Below are positions 32,142-42,279 of a DNA stretch of 64,000 bases, piece by piece. The stretch comes from Macrocystis pyrifera (lineage: Eukaryota > Sar > Phaeophyceae > Laminariales > Laminariaceae), in contig JASSKH010000030.1 in NCBI GenBank assembly GCA_031763025.1, positions 310,001 through 374,000 of the forward strand, given 5' to 3'. Both the position numbers and the translations under genes were made by a program. Position 1 is the first letter of the stretch, and the number at the start of each line of letters is the position of its first letter. Below the pieces are notes generated by a model. It did no database searches and was not told the DNA's origin. It was given only the letters and a program-made list of their open reading frames with translations.

Positions 32142-34550
32142 GTGAGTAAAAAAATGTTGCGCTCGCCTCCGTTTTTGTTGGTTACAGCAGCCGCGTGTTC
32201 GTTATTAAGAGCTAGCTGGGTCAGCCCCTGCTCTGCTTGCTTCCCGGGTGGCCGCGGCAAGGCATACGTTTCTCAGGCCGTCTCGCGGATCACAGGCTCA
32301 TACGAGCAAAATACATAATAATGAAAAGTAACCCTTTTTTTCAGTCTCTTTTTTGTTTTTGGTACCTGGTTCGGGCACGCACGATTTGGATGAAAACAAC
32401 ACGGCGGTACCAAGCCCCGACTAAACCTCTCCTCCCTTGCCTTTGCAGTTTGGATACGAGAAACAACTTTCGTTGAAAATTCTCCGAAACTCGGCACGAA
32501 AATTAAGCTTCCATCCAGGCAGCGGCGGCACCCACTGGCTTGCGGGTTGCGAGTCTCAGCGGCCAAGTCTGCTTCCCCGCCGTCAATGTGTCTTTGCTCT
32601 ATACTACCGTTAATGCAAGCGCTGCTTCTGCTTTACTAAAAATGATCTATGTACTCTTATGAAAGTACTGACAGTACTCGCTCGTACGAGTAGATATAAA
32701 ACGAGCTCTGTATGCGTGGGTGCCTAGTCTATGTTCTCATAGAATCTCATACGGAGTACGAGTACAAGGTACCTAGTACAAAAATAACCTCCTCTTCATA
32801 TCAATCCTTTATATACGTCCACGCCTGTCTACCTAACCCTATTAATGCATTACGGTGTGTTATCTCTGTGTCGTAGTCTGTGACCACAGAGCTCGTATCT
32901 TTCTAGGGTGAAGAATCAGCACGGACACTGGGCTTGCTGATGTCGACGAGTAAAAGAATGGTTTAATGTGAAACACACACACACTTCAGTAGTATCGCTA
33001 CTAATATGGGGATAGTAGTAACGCAGCTCTGAACTCATTCAAGCGGCATGCTCTGGCTTTCTGACAGCAAACTCGGAACTCGGAAGACCGAAATGCCTCC
33101 ACAGACGACTATTAATATTAATAGAAGAATCAGAAGCCATGTATCATATATCGTAGGTACAAGCAGTGTAACACACCAGAACAGCAGCAACATACGTACA
33201 ATCATGCCCAAGGTGTCCGCCATTCATACCTGATCAACCACTGCTGCTGCAAGGCGCATCCAATCCTATCTGTAACTCGGCCTGGCACATTTTATCAGTG
33301 GCACTGGCTTGACTCTTGTCAGCAGCGATTTTTCTCTGGCCAAAACCAACTAGTCTGCCGGTACTGGATTGCAGCAGAGTATACCGGCCACGCTCGATCA
33401 TCGGCCTCCCCCGGCTTTTGCAAGGGGGGGGCGCGGGAGACGCCGCGGGAGGCAAAAGAAAAACGTTTTTTTCGCTTAATTTCCCATCGTAGTGACGGCT
33501 CAAAACTGCTTTGGCCCCGTGATTGCGATCACCGACACAGAACAAAGTTACAAAACACAGCATGGAAATGAATGCGCCGTGTGGCGACGTGGCGATGACG
33601 TGACGATCTTCCCCTCTCCTCTCTCCTCCCGAAACGCTTTTGGTGGGTTTCCGTACTAAGTTATGGCGTATGTCGTGGACGTACGCAAGGTCAAAACTGT
33701 AGGCGAATATACTGCCCGACTCAGTCAGTAGATTACGACGGATTGCCAGTAGATTACCACTGCCAGTACATACTGCTGTTGTGCCAGTGCTCAGCCCTCG
33801 TACACTTTATTTAGGAAATGTATCTGGTAAGTGCACAACATCCACTTTGTTTCTGATTTTTACAGCAACGAACAGCAAGAACATCACGAATATTGGTGGA
33901 AGGTAGGCGCGCAGCGGCAATACCGCGCTCCCCCCCCGACCCCCCCTATTTACAAATGCCGCTCTTTACCCGGACGTTTTGTCTTTTTTGACGAGTGCCT
34001 GGTGACATATTATGGTATGCTGGATGCACCGCCTGAGGAGACAAAGCGCTTGAGTTACGCGTATCATTCCAGACCCAATTACCTGCTCAGTATCAGTCAT
34101 ATCGGTAGACGAAAGTATACTGCTGCACCCGTAACTGATGTGTTTCTGACTGGTGTTTTCGACTGTTGGATGCCCTCGTACCTCGTATATACGTATATAC
34201 GTGATCCCCGGATATTATATTTGCAGGTATATATCTACGTTGGTGGGAACCTTTGGTAGTGTTTTTTTGACACGATGATTGGTCGCGAGGGTAGAGGATA
34301 CAGATCGGAAATCGTTTTTTTTTTTTTTCTGGTATTACGGGGGACCAAAAAAAAAAAAAAAAAAAAGTAAAGTAAATAGGACTCACGATACACACAAAAC
34401 CTATATATTTACCTATTTTTACTAATAATATTTGGTCCTGTTTACTATGCCCCCCCGTAATAGTACGTTGTACTTTCGCATAATATTAACAGCAGTACTG
34501 CTGTAGGCATCGGATCAATGCCGAGGTCGGAGGGGGGTCGGGAGGGAGGG

Positions 34551-34583
<33 letters not shown>

Positions 34584-37500
34584 TCCTCGCAGGCAGCGTT
34601 GACGCCCCGTCTACCGTTAGCCGCTGCGGAAATCAGCGCACGAGCGGCAGCGTAAAGGTACGAAGCTGTGCGTGCTCTCGTTTGGTTTGGCGATGCGTTT
34701 TAGAGCTGTTTGTTCCTTGTCGTTTGTCAACATATGTTGACTTTTGTCAATACTACTTCACAGAACAGAACACGCCAACTCGCGGTCGTCTAAACTTGGA
34801 AGGACGAGCGTCCGTAAGCAGAACAATTTTTCAGACGAAGACGACTGCTGATGTGCCCCTCCTCCCGACTCTTGCTCAGTGAGCAGTCTACTGCCGGCAG
34901 CAGTATTCATTCTATTCACAGATTGAAATTACGAGGGGCCATAGTAAATAGGACCAAATATTGTCGGTAAAAATATGGAAATATATGTGGGTGTTTGTGT
35001 GCACCGCAGGTCCTATTAACTATGATCCCGTAATAGGAATGATGAGTGTACAGGTGCAGCAAATAATAGTCATCACAAGGTGTTTGGTAGGTCCGTTGGC
35101 ATTCTTAGTTGTTTCTTTTGCTGCTAACGGTGTTTTCCGTACCGTAGGCGTGTGTTTTTTTCCGCCGTGTTGGCTGTTAGCTATGTATTGGTTGCTTTGT
35201 TGCAGCGGCGAAGGGCAGCACACAGCCCGATCTCTGTACAACTGACAGTTATGAAACAGGCTCTATGCTATGTTGAGATTTCACAAGTTACAAGTACTGA
35301 CTAACTTTTACACAACAAAACAACCTTTGCACGCATATGACAGGCTGGTTCGTTTATATGGCGTTTTGCCACTGAACACACCGTTAGCAGCGAAAGTAAC
35401 AATTACGGTAGCTAAAGTTTGTATATCACAGGACGAGTTATCTGCTGTTGATAAAAGTGACAATGAATAGTGCGCTCAGCACAGCGGTAGTATCGGTTAA
35501 ACATTTGATACTATAATACTGACTTCCCGGTGTTGCTGTACCATTACGAGGGACCATAGTAAACAGGACCAAATATTGTCAGCAAAAATATGTAAATATA
35601 CAGGTTTTTGAGTGAACCGTAGGTCCTATTTACTATGCCCCCCCGTAATACACTACATTAATATCATATGAAATCGCGACCCCCTAGACGCACGCCTCCT
35701 TGCCGTATTGGCGTCGTCGAGGCGTTTCACGCGTACATATACGTACAGCAGTTTATGCTCTCAACTTTTGTATTGCATGCGTCTACTTTCAGAGCAAACC
35801 GAATCGCGCACAGCAGCCCCTCGCCCCCCACCCGAGGTTTCCATCTGCCGGCGTTTATTCTCGAGTGGAAATGTTTTTTTCATGATTTTGCCGGCGGGGT
35901 GCATCATTATGCTCTTGCTCTTGCGTGGTCTCAGGTTGACCGTGCTGTACCCGACAATTAGCAGGCGGACAATAAAAATGACGAAGGTCACGCTCTTCTT
36001 TTTGTGTTGTTTTTGCGCGGTCGAGCGATGTTGCTCGTGATGTACCCGACATTTTTCAGGCTCTAACCCTACCCCGACCCGCTCTACCCCCCTCTCTTTC
36101 TCTTCTCCTACCCACCCCCACCCCCCCCCCCCCCCTCCCCCCGAAAATGCCATGTTAACAGTGGTGTTGGAATTACGGGCGGAGTCCACCGGCTGTGGGC
36201 GCACCGATCGTACGACGCGCACTGGAGCGTTCGCGTATTCATGATGCTGATCAACTCCATGGCTAACCAGGGTTCTATCTACCACTGGTCTAGAGACCAC
36301 CGCGTGCACCACAAGCACTCCGAGACGGACGCGGACCCCCACAACGCCAAGCGCGGTTTCTTTTTCGCCCACATGGGCTGGCTGTACGTCAAGAAGCACC
36401 CCGCGGTGAGAGGATTGGAGACTTCGGGTTGATGGTGGTGGTGGAGGCGTACTGATGGCATGCATGGCCGTAGTGGTGTTGTCCATAGACCCTCGCACCC
36501 CTAAATTACTGGGCCGGAGAAGGGGGGGTGATGGTGTCGGCGGCGGAGTCGGTTGTTGTTGTGCTTGGTGGTGGCGGTGGTGTTGATGGCGATGATGTTT
36601 TTGCTTTCGTTGTATTAACAGTTGTTGTCGGTCGCTAGTTGTCGTTGCCGTATTCATGGTCTTAACGAAGGTGTTTGGGCGTCCCATGCGCTTGCTTCAC
36701 CTTTAACCTTACCTTAGCCCGCGCCTTCTCTCTGTCGCCCCGAAGTCCCACCCGCCGCTACAGGCTTCGCACGTACAAACGAACGAACCTATGATACGAG
36801 CGGTACTAACGAACCCAGTCCCTTAGGTTTTGGTCCCATTTTTTACGTCTCTCGCGGCCGTATGGCCCGCCCACCCAACCCCCCTCCCCACTCACCCCCA
36901 CCCCCGCCCCCGCCCGCCTACCTCGCCCAACTCAGGTGATCGAGGCTGGCCGGACGCTGAACTTCTCGGACTTGGAGGCGGACCCGGTGGTGATGTTCCA
37001 GGACAGGATGGACCCCTGGTTTGCGCTTTTCATGTGCTTCGTCCTGCCGGGCCTGGTGGCCAAGCACTCGTGGGGAGAGGACTTCTGGACCGGCTTCTGG
37101 GTGGCCGGCGCGCTGCGGTACTGCGTGGTGCTGCACTTCACCTGGTTCGTCAACTCGGCCGCGCACATGTTCGGTGACCACCCGTACGACGGCAAGTCTT
37201 GGCCCTCGGAGAACCCTTTCGTGTCCATCTGTGCTATCGGAGAGGGCTGGCACAACTGGTGAGATATTGTTTGTTTCAAGATGTTTACAGAGATTTTATT
37301 GTATGTATTAAGATAGTTGTTTTTAGCTTTTGTAGGATTGGGTTTGCACGTGGCTCCAGAGTGCTACCATATATTGTATGTAGAAGCTACCATATATTGT
37401 ATGTAGAAGTTTATGGGGTAGGGTTGGATTTGTAGGTGGAGAATGACATTTTTGTGGATGTTTGATGTTATTAGATTTTACACGAGAGTTCAGAAGGTAG

Positions 37501-38850
37501 TGTTGGTTTTGATAGGTAGATGACAACGTGTTTGTGGATCGAACGTACGACGGCAAGTCTTGCTCCCCCGAGAACCCTCTCGGGTCCATCTGTGCTGTCT
37601 TAAAGAGGTGGCACAGCTGGTGAGTTTTTTTCAGAAGATGGCGCGTAAGCGATTCTAGTGTATCACTCGGGCCGTGAATATAGTTACTGCTTCGGCTTCA
37701 TGTTGATGTAGAAACGCTCCTTATATTTACGCCCAGATTGGTGGAAGGTTACACACATCGGACACATGCACCGCTCAGATGCACCGTTTTCCAATGTATG
37801 ATCTAGGGCACGTTTCCTGCGTTAGATCTGTAGTACACAGATCGATCCTCCACAGCATCTCATAATGGCAGGTTAGGATCTAGATGATCTGTCTGTAGAT
37901 GATCTGTCGGATGTGTGGAAGGTTTCTAATATTATTGGGTACCAGCGACTCGAACTATGTATGTGTAGCTGCTTTTTGCACTGCGCAGGATGCGGGTCTT
38001 ATTGGTCAAGGCGGGTCATTCGGCCGCCCGGCGTTTTTTTGGAAAAACACCATCAAAACACGCCGCTGAGCCGCGTGACTGCCCCTGCCTATCTCGAGCC
38101 CCCCAAAGGGTTGGGGTTCGGGTTCGGGTTAGGGTCAGGCCTGGGGTTGGGTTGGTCTGGGTTCACGTGCAAGGTTGAAATTGACGACACTACATCCTGC
38201 ACAAAGTTTTGTGCAGGAGGCAGCCGCACATAGCGCGCGCCGGTACCAGGATATATAGGTCAAGAGAATTTGAGATGTTATCGTTCGTGTATACGAGCAT
38301 GTCTCAAAAACGTGATCTGGTCCTTCCAGTGCCCGGAGCGATCGGTGTGTTGAAGGACGAGAGCCCGTTTTGGAGCAGAGATGACAGACTGCACGGGCAT
38401 GTATAGCAGTACGAATGCACCGGTATTACAATTTTTTTTTTTACCGCGTTTTTTTGTTTCGTTTTCTGTCGTTTCCTCTCCTTGATAGCTTTTTGTAGAC
38501 TATACATATACATGCACGTAAAATGACCCCCCCTCTTTTCTTTTCACGTCCCTTCGTTTTTTCCCCTGCTTTTTTCTTTGCCGTTTTGTTCGTTCCCTTT
38601 CTTTTTCTTGCCCTTGCTTCTCTCGGCCAGGCACCACAAGTACCCCTTCGACTACGCCGCGTCTGAGTTCGGCGTTAGCACGCAGTTCAACCCCACGAAG
38701 ATGCTCATCGACGTCTTCGCGGCGTTCGGTCTCGTGACCAACCGCAAGCGGGCGGTTGGCGCATGGGCGAAGCTGAAAGAGCGCCGCGACAACGAGGAGA
38801 TCGCTTCGGCGGCAGCAGCTGGCGGCGCCAACAAGACCAAATCACATTAA
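31906..38850 (+). CDS. membrane delta-9 type acyl-CoA (stearoyl-CoA-like) desaturase, 4 exons, 340 aa
   Basis: Exons 31906-32141, 36162-36405, 36936-37258 and 38631-38850 join with matching phases (2, 0, 2) into 1023 nt, a 340-residue protein. All three histidine boxes of the family are intact: HRLWAH (88-93), HRVHH (125-129) and HNWHH (266-270), the last formed across intron 3. Flanking landmarks also fit: ITGGVHRLWAHRSY, HKHSETDADPHNAKRGFFF and KYPFDYAASEFG. Hydrophobic helices precede box 1 (residues about 47-86) and lie between boxes 2 and 3. In the family this di-iron ER enzyme puts a cis double bond at C9 of saturated acyl-CoA using cytochrome b5 and NADH. No cytochrome b5 domain is fused. 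The start ATG is in an ideal ACCACCATGG context. Family is certain; substrate and regiospecificity are inferred. Confidence 0.95.
32142..34330. other. desaturase intron 1, 5' half
   Basis: Apart from the weak ORF at 33234-33563 and an open plus frame 33831-34259, I see short palindromic ACCTGGT motifs and nothing recognisable. Confidence 0.4.
33234..33563 (-). CDS. hypothetical ORF antisense in desaturase intron 1
   Basis: A 109-residue frame from ATG at 33563 includes HYDGKLSEKNVFLLPPAASP and GQRKIAADKSQASATDKM. Nothing besides openness supports it. Confidence 0.15.
   Translation of the reverse strand: MLCFVTLFCVGDRNHGAKAVLSRHYDGKLSEKNVFLLPPAASPAPPPCKSRGRPMIERGRYTLLQSSTGRLVGFGQRKIAADKSQASATDKMCQAELQIGLDAPCSSSG
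34335..34460 (-). mobile_element. 105-bp MITE, copy 4 (reverse, with A-tract)
   Basis: Reverse-oriented core in desaturase intron 1. A run of about 19 A follows the left terminus and lengthens this copy. TA flanks both ends. Confidence 0.88.
34553..34582 (+). repeat. 30-base G homopolymer
   Basis: Uninterrupted G run in desaturase intron 1, between MITE copies 4 and 5. Confidence 0.9.
34929..35033 (+). mobile_element. 105-bp MITE, copy 5
   Basis: Desaturase intron 1. The termini are mildly diverged (TTACGAGGGGCC; GATCCCGTAA). Confidence 0.88.
35544..35648 (+). mobile_element. 105-bp MITE, copy 6
   Basis: Third copy in desaturase intron 1; TTACGAGGGACCATAG and CCCCCCCGTAA termini with the standard core. 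Confidence 0.88.
36162..36405 (+). CDS. desaturase exon 2 (histidine boxes 1 and 2)
   Basis: The acceptor TTAACAG| is preceded by a long C tract. The first base completes a Thr codon begun in exon 1, giving T-GVGITGGVHRLWAHRSY. The exon carries boxes 1 and 2 and ends GCG|GTGAGA in phase 0. Confidence 0.95.
36453..36530 (+). repeat. partial ATGCATGGCCGTAG repeat in desaturase intron 2
   Basis: GCATGCATGGCCGTAGTGG, CCATAGACCCTCGCACCCCT and GGGCCGGAGAAGGGGGG match the left half of the family. Confidence 0.55.
36936..37258 (+). CDS. desaturase exon 3
   Basis: The acceptor is CAACTCAG|GTGATC and the donor TG|GTGAGA (phase 2). It encodes VIEAGRTLNFSDLEADPVV, two hydrophobic segments and GEGWHNW, the first half of histidine box 3. 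The last 76 bases and the donor recur as a decayed copy in intron 3. Confidence 0.95.
37322..37543 (+). repeat. local duplications in desaturase intron 3
   Basis: GCTACCATATATTGTATGTA occurs twice in tandem (37371-37410). GTAGGGTTGGATTTGTAGGT and GTAGTGTTGGTTTTGATAGG with the bases after them form a second pair (37417-37470, 37497-37545), running into the exon-3 copy. Confidence 0.6.
37544..37626 (+). pseudogene. decayed copy of the 3' end of desaturase exon 3, in intron 3
   Basis: About 83 bases match the end of exon 3 plus its donor (source about 37183-37265): CGTACGACGGCAAGTCTTG, GAACCCT, TCCATCTGTGCT and TGGCAC-GCTGGTGAG all recur. The copy would read AVLKRWHSW in place of AIGEGWHNW, so the histidine-box context is damaged, but a GTGAGT donor remains. 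No acceptor is obvious upstream. Confidence 0.85.
37795..37920. repeat. GATC-rich foldback family, copy 3 (desaturase intron 3)
   Basis: GGGCACGTTTCCTGCGTTAG, CACAGATCGATCC and GATGATCTGTCTGTAGATG match the family in reverse. Confidence 0.55.
38108..38165 (+). repeat. telomere-like G-rich tract in desaturase intron 3
   Basis: GGGTTGGGGTTCGGGTTCGG then GTTAGGGTCAGG and TTGGGTTGG: degenerate TTAGGG-type units. A similar C-rich tract (CCCAACCCTCAACCATAACC) is at 46903-46955. Confidence 0.5.
38631..38850 (+). CDS. desaturase exon 4
   Basis: The acceptor is TCTCGGCCAG|GCACC. The first base completes Trp268, so box 3 reads HNWHHKYPFDY. The tail is basic then Ala/Gly-rich and ends TKSH with TAA at 38848-38850. 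Confidence 0.95.
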
Positions 38851-39585
38851 TCTCGAGATGCCGGTGTTGCGGCGGCGTATTTTTGTTGTGGCCTTCCCCA
38901 TCGTCCGTCCCAGCGCAATACTCTCCGCGGTTGTTGTAGATGTTGGGTGGCTTTGGGGAGGAGGCGGTGGTTGGTGTTGGGCAGCGGGGAGGAGGGGGGT
39001 GATATTGGGCAGCGCCGAGCCGTGGAATAATCGGTTTTGCTGTGAGAGTGGGACCAGGAGCAGCAGCGGTGGCGTGGGCATGCGGCGTGAGTCGGCGGGG
39101 GGCGGCGGTGGTGGTATGGCAAGACGAAGCTGCACTATTCCAAGACGGCATTGCGGCGGCGTGTCGCGGAGGTGTATTGCGGCGGGAGCGGAAGCGGGAG
39201 CGGCGGCGGCGGCTGACACGTTTAGTGACGGGGTCGCAGGCGCTGGCGGTGTGTCTTGGCCGGCAAGACGATGTCGCAATAAGCAGGACGGTGTTGCGGC
39301 GAGAGCGGGGGCGGGAGCTGCAGATGTAACGGCGGCAGCGGCGGCGGCTTGGGTATGTGGCGTGTTCCTCGGAGGCAACCTTAGCGGCGGTAGTAGCGAT
39401 GGCGGTGTGTCGGGGTCGGCAAGACGAAATCTCGATAATAAAAAGGGTTTTGTGGCGGCGGTGGCGGGGCGTCGATGAGGACCGCCGTTGGTCTCGGGCC
39501 GAGGCGAGGAGGCAGGGGGTATGGGGAGAGGGGGGATTTGGTCTTGCTTGGGCGCGGGTGGGGTTGCGCGCCTTTTTTCATCCAT
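38842..39585 (-). CDS. hypothetical Pro/Ala/Thr-rich ORF overlapping the desaturase stop
   Basis: An open frame of 247 residues (MDEKRRATPPAPKQDQ) runs over a GGC/GCC-rich, loosely tandem region. It holds repeated phrases such as RFRLADPDTPPSLLPP and RHRLAGQDTPPAP. The plus strand is also open for 206 codons, and the overlap with desaturase exon 4 is antisense. More likely a by-product of the GC-rich minisatellite. Confidence 0.15.
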   Translation of the reverse strand: MDEKRRATPPAPKQDQIPPLPIPPASSPRPETNGGPHRRPATAATKPFLLSRFRLADPDTPPSLLPPLRLPPRNTPHTQAAAAAAVTSAAPAPALAATPSCLLRHRLAGQDTPPAPATPSLNVSAAAAAPASAPAAIHLRDTPPQCRLGIVQLRLAIPPPPPPADSRRMPTPPLLLLVPLSQQNRLFHGSALPNITPLLPAAQHQPPPPPQSHPTSTTTAESIALGRTMGKATTKIRRRNTGISRLM

Positions 39586-40121
39586 GTTCCTTTTGTTGGT
39601 AGTGGTGGCGGTGCCCGTCTGCCATTTTCCGCTCTCCTACCCAGGGGGGCCTAACGCGAGCATGCTACGCATGGTCTGAGGGGTTGGTTGTGTCTGTCCG
39701 AGGACAATCGCGGGTCTTCTTCGAGGCGAACGGGAGCGAGAGACCAACCATCTGTCTGGAGAGAAGTGCGGTAGAGTTTTTTATCCGTGTGGGTGATTGG
39801 AATGGAATATACTAGTTAGGCTTCGCTAGGGGACGGTCGGGGCGAAGGCAAAGAGGGAGGGAGATGATGGACCCTCGTGACGGGCGGCCTGTGGCATCTG
39901 GACGGCCGGAAGGGAGGGAAGCGGGAGGGAGCGGGCGAGCCTTCTTAGGCCCTGGCGACCTATCACACGGCCGGGGGGGGGGGGGGGGGGGGGGGGGGGG
40001 AAACGGGCCCTCTTTAGCGTTGGTGGCCTGTCGCATGCCCAGGCGGAGGGAAGGAGGGAGTGAACGGGGCCCTCTTGAGCCTAGGCGGCCTGGCCTTTTG
40101 CATCGAGCTGACCGCGCCACG

Positions 40122-40163
<42 letters not shown>

Positions 40164-40199
40164 ACTCAATAGGAGAGATGTACTCGATCTCATGCATGG

Positions 40200-40244
<45 letters not shown>

Positions 40245-41200
40245 GGAGGGAGCCGCAAGAGGTGCGGAGGCCGTGTAAGGCGCGGGGGAGCAGGGAGCGC
40301 GGACCCGGCTGGCTGTCTCTCGGGATTGAGAGGGGCGGGGTGTTATGGTTGCGCTTGCGCTAATAGTAGGAACGGGGTCGACGACAAACCTGTTTTGAGC
40401 TGCGGCCGCGTGGGCGATGATGACTGCTGACGCGGGGTCTAGGCAGCAGCTCAAATATCCGAGGCATCTTGCGTCATCGACTCGTGGCCGATGCCGTGCG
40501 CCTATATACTGCCCCCCGCTTATACTTGCACCTTTTCCAGGACTTTCAGCTGGTGGCTGTAAAGTCCCCCCCCCCCTGTCGCTACCACTAAGCACGGCGG
40601 AGGTCCCCACGGTTATACTTCCAACGTACGTAGGACTATTTTGGCTGGACCGCCGCCTTTCCCCCCCTCATGATGCCTTTTCGCTTGCGAGGTAACGGGT
40701 CTGTTTCAATTCGAGGGGGATTCTTGTAATCCCGACCCTGCCGGAATTGTCCCCCCCCCCCCCCATGCTTCTTTGCCTGCGGTCATGAGGGGCTTGTTTC
40801 GTGTTTCGAGGGAGATTTTCTTAGTCTCGTATTGGTAGGGTGGGGTAGGAGCGGATGGGAGTCGCACCGAGACAGCGAGAGACGAGCAGGTCGCAAAATA
40901 ATATCGACGTGGAAAACAGATGTCTCGTTTTTTTACCTTACGACGGGTTTCTTTTTTTTCTTGTCTTCTTCTTTTTCTTGTTTCTGTGCCAAGAGCTTTT
41001 GGAGAATTTATCTCGGCTCGAGCGGGGGGGTCCTCGGGTGTCTGGAATCTGCTTGAACTCTTGAGAGTGTGTGGCTTTGGTTTGGTTTTGCTGAGCGGAC
41101 AGAAGCGAAAGCCATTCGCGCTAAAAAAAAACGCCTTCTGCTAGGGAGGGGGGGCGGGGGGGGGGGGGGGGTGCGTGCGTGCCTGTGTGCGTGAAAGCAT
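38851..41200. other. GC/G-tract-rich spacer after the desaturase
   Basis: 38870-39470 repeats GGCGGTGTGT-GG-CGGCAAGACGA and GCGGCGGC phrases every ~150 bp, followed by G homopolymers. CGAGGGGGATTCTTGTAATC and CGAGGGAGATTTTCTTAGTC (40710-40840) form a diverged tandem pair. No gene seen. Confidence 0.45.
39973..40241 (+). repeat. three G homopolymers of 28, 40 and 40 bases
   Basis: G runs at 39973-40000, 40123-40162 and 40202-40241. The last two bracket a piece of the TACTCA...CATGCATGGCCG repeat. Confidence 0.9.
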
Positions 41201-41997
41201 TTACCTTTGAGTGGGAACCTTCCAGGTCTTGCTATGAGCTTTTTTTGTACGGGGTGACATCGAATCAAGCACTTAGCATACTATATATATCATCGTTGTT
41301 GTCGTGGTATCAGCGGACGTCATGGGTTCGCGGGCCAGGCGTGATAGCTTCACGACTCGTCCCAGTAGCTTCTCGGCGGTTTGACGTCATGGCTTCGTGT
41401 CTCGACGTGGCCGCTTAGCGCCTCGACGTGGTGGTAGCTTGGCGCCTCGACGTAATAGCATAGCGGCTTTGTGTACTACTCGTGACTCGATGTATTTGCT
41501 TCTTAACTCGGAATATTATGACGCGTACTGGCGTGTGACGGCGTGCGCCGGGAGCGAGATGACTTGGTGGGGAACGGCGTCGTAATATGTGTGCGGGCGC
41601 TATGCGGCCGTGATAGAGCTTCCGCTTTCTGTGTGGCCTATCCACGGCTAGCCAAAAGCCGGGAGAGGGGGTGGGTGGACGATTTAGGTTGATTCTGTCA
41701 ACGTGTACGTACGGGCAGTAAACTAGCGGTGTCGGGGCGGGACGAATAGAGTTGGCGTTTGAAAAATCAACTAATAACGTTTGACAGATTATTTTTTTAC
41801 AACAGACATATCTATCCGTATGCATGCATCATGCATGCACGTCTGGCGGGATCGAAAGTCCACCCACAAGAAGCAGAATTGACGAGGGTTGGAGGTGGGG
41901 TCCTCCCCCGGAAAAAAGTAACGCACGATCTACTGCGCAAAAGGAAGTATGCCGGTATTATTTTCTGCAGCTATTGTTTGGCTGATTGACACTTACG

Positions 41998-42275
41998 ACA
42001 GACCATGATCTGCTGCAGTTCCAGATCTGCCCTTGAGAGTTTTTGTGCAGGATCTGCCTACATTCATGTGTACCAGGGTAGTACATATCCAACCCAGGAA
42101 ACCTGTGCGACGTACAGTACGAAGATTGTGTGGATTTAAACGGCTCCTACCCGGCAACATGAGCTAAATGAATCATACCAGTACAAGATCGGGAAATAAA
42201 TACCTGGTGGTATAGATATAACTGCCTTAAAAAATCTATATCTTGATCTATCTGTAGATAGATCATCTGTCTGAG
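41998..42275. repeat. GATC-rich foldback family, copy 4
   Basis: GACAGACCATGATCTGCTGC at the left and CTGTAGATAGATCATCTGTC at the right; the core has TGTGCAGGATCTGC and ATCCAACCCAGGAAACCTG. Confidence 0.65.
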
Positions 42276-42279
42276 GGGT

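Noticed and set aside
31617-32318. 233-codon frame overlapping desaturase exon 1
   Set aside because: Different frame from the desaturase; runs through the intron donor and has no homologous features.
33831-34259. 142-codon plus frame in desaturase intron 1
   Set aside because: Low-GC third positions, no domain, and it lies wholly in an intron on the same strand.
35761-36687. 308-codon minus-strand open frame
   Set aside because: It is the antisense of desaturase exon 2 plus flanking C/G-rich intron; the plus-strand exon is certain.
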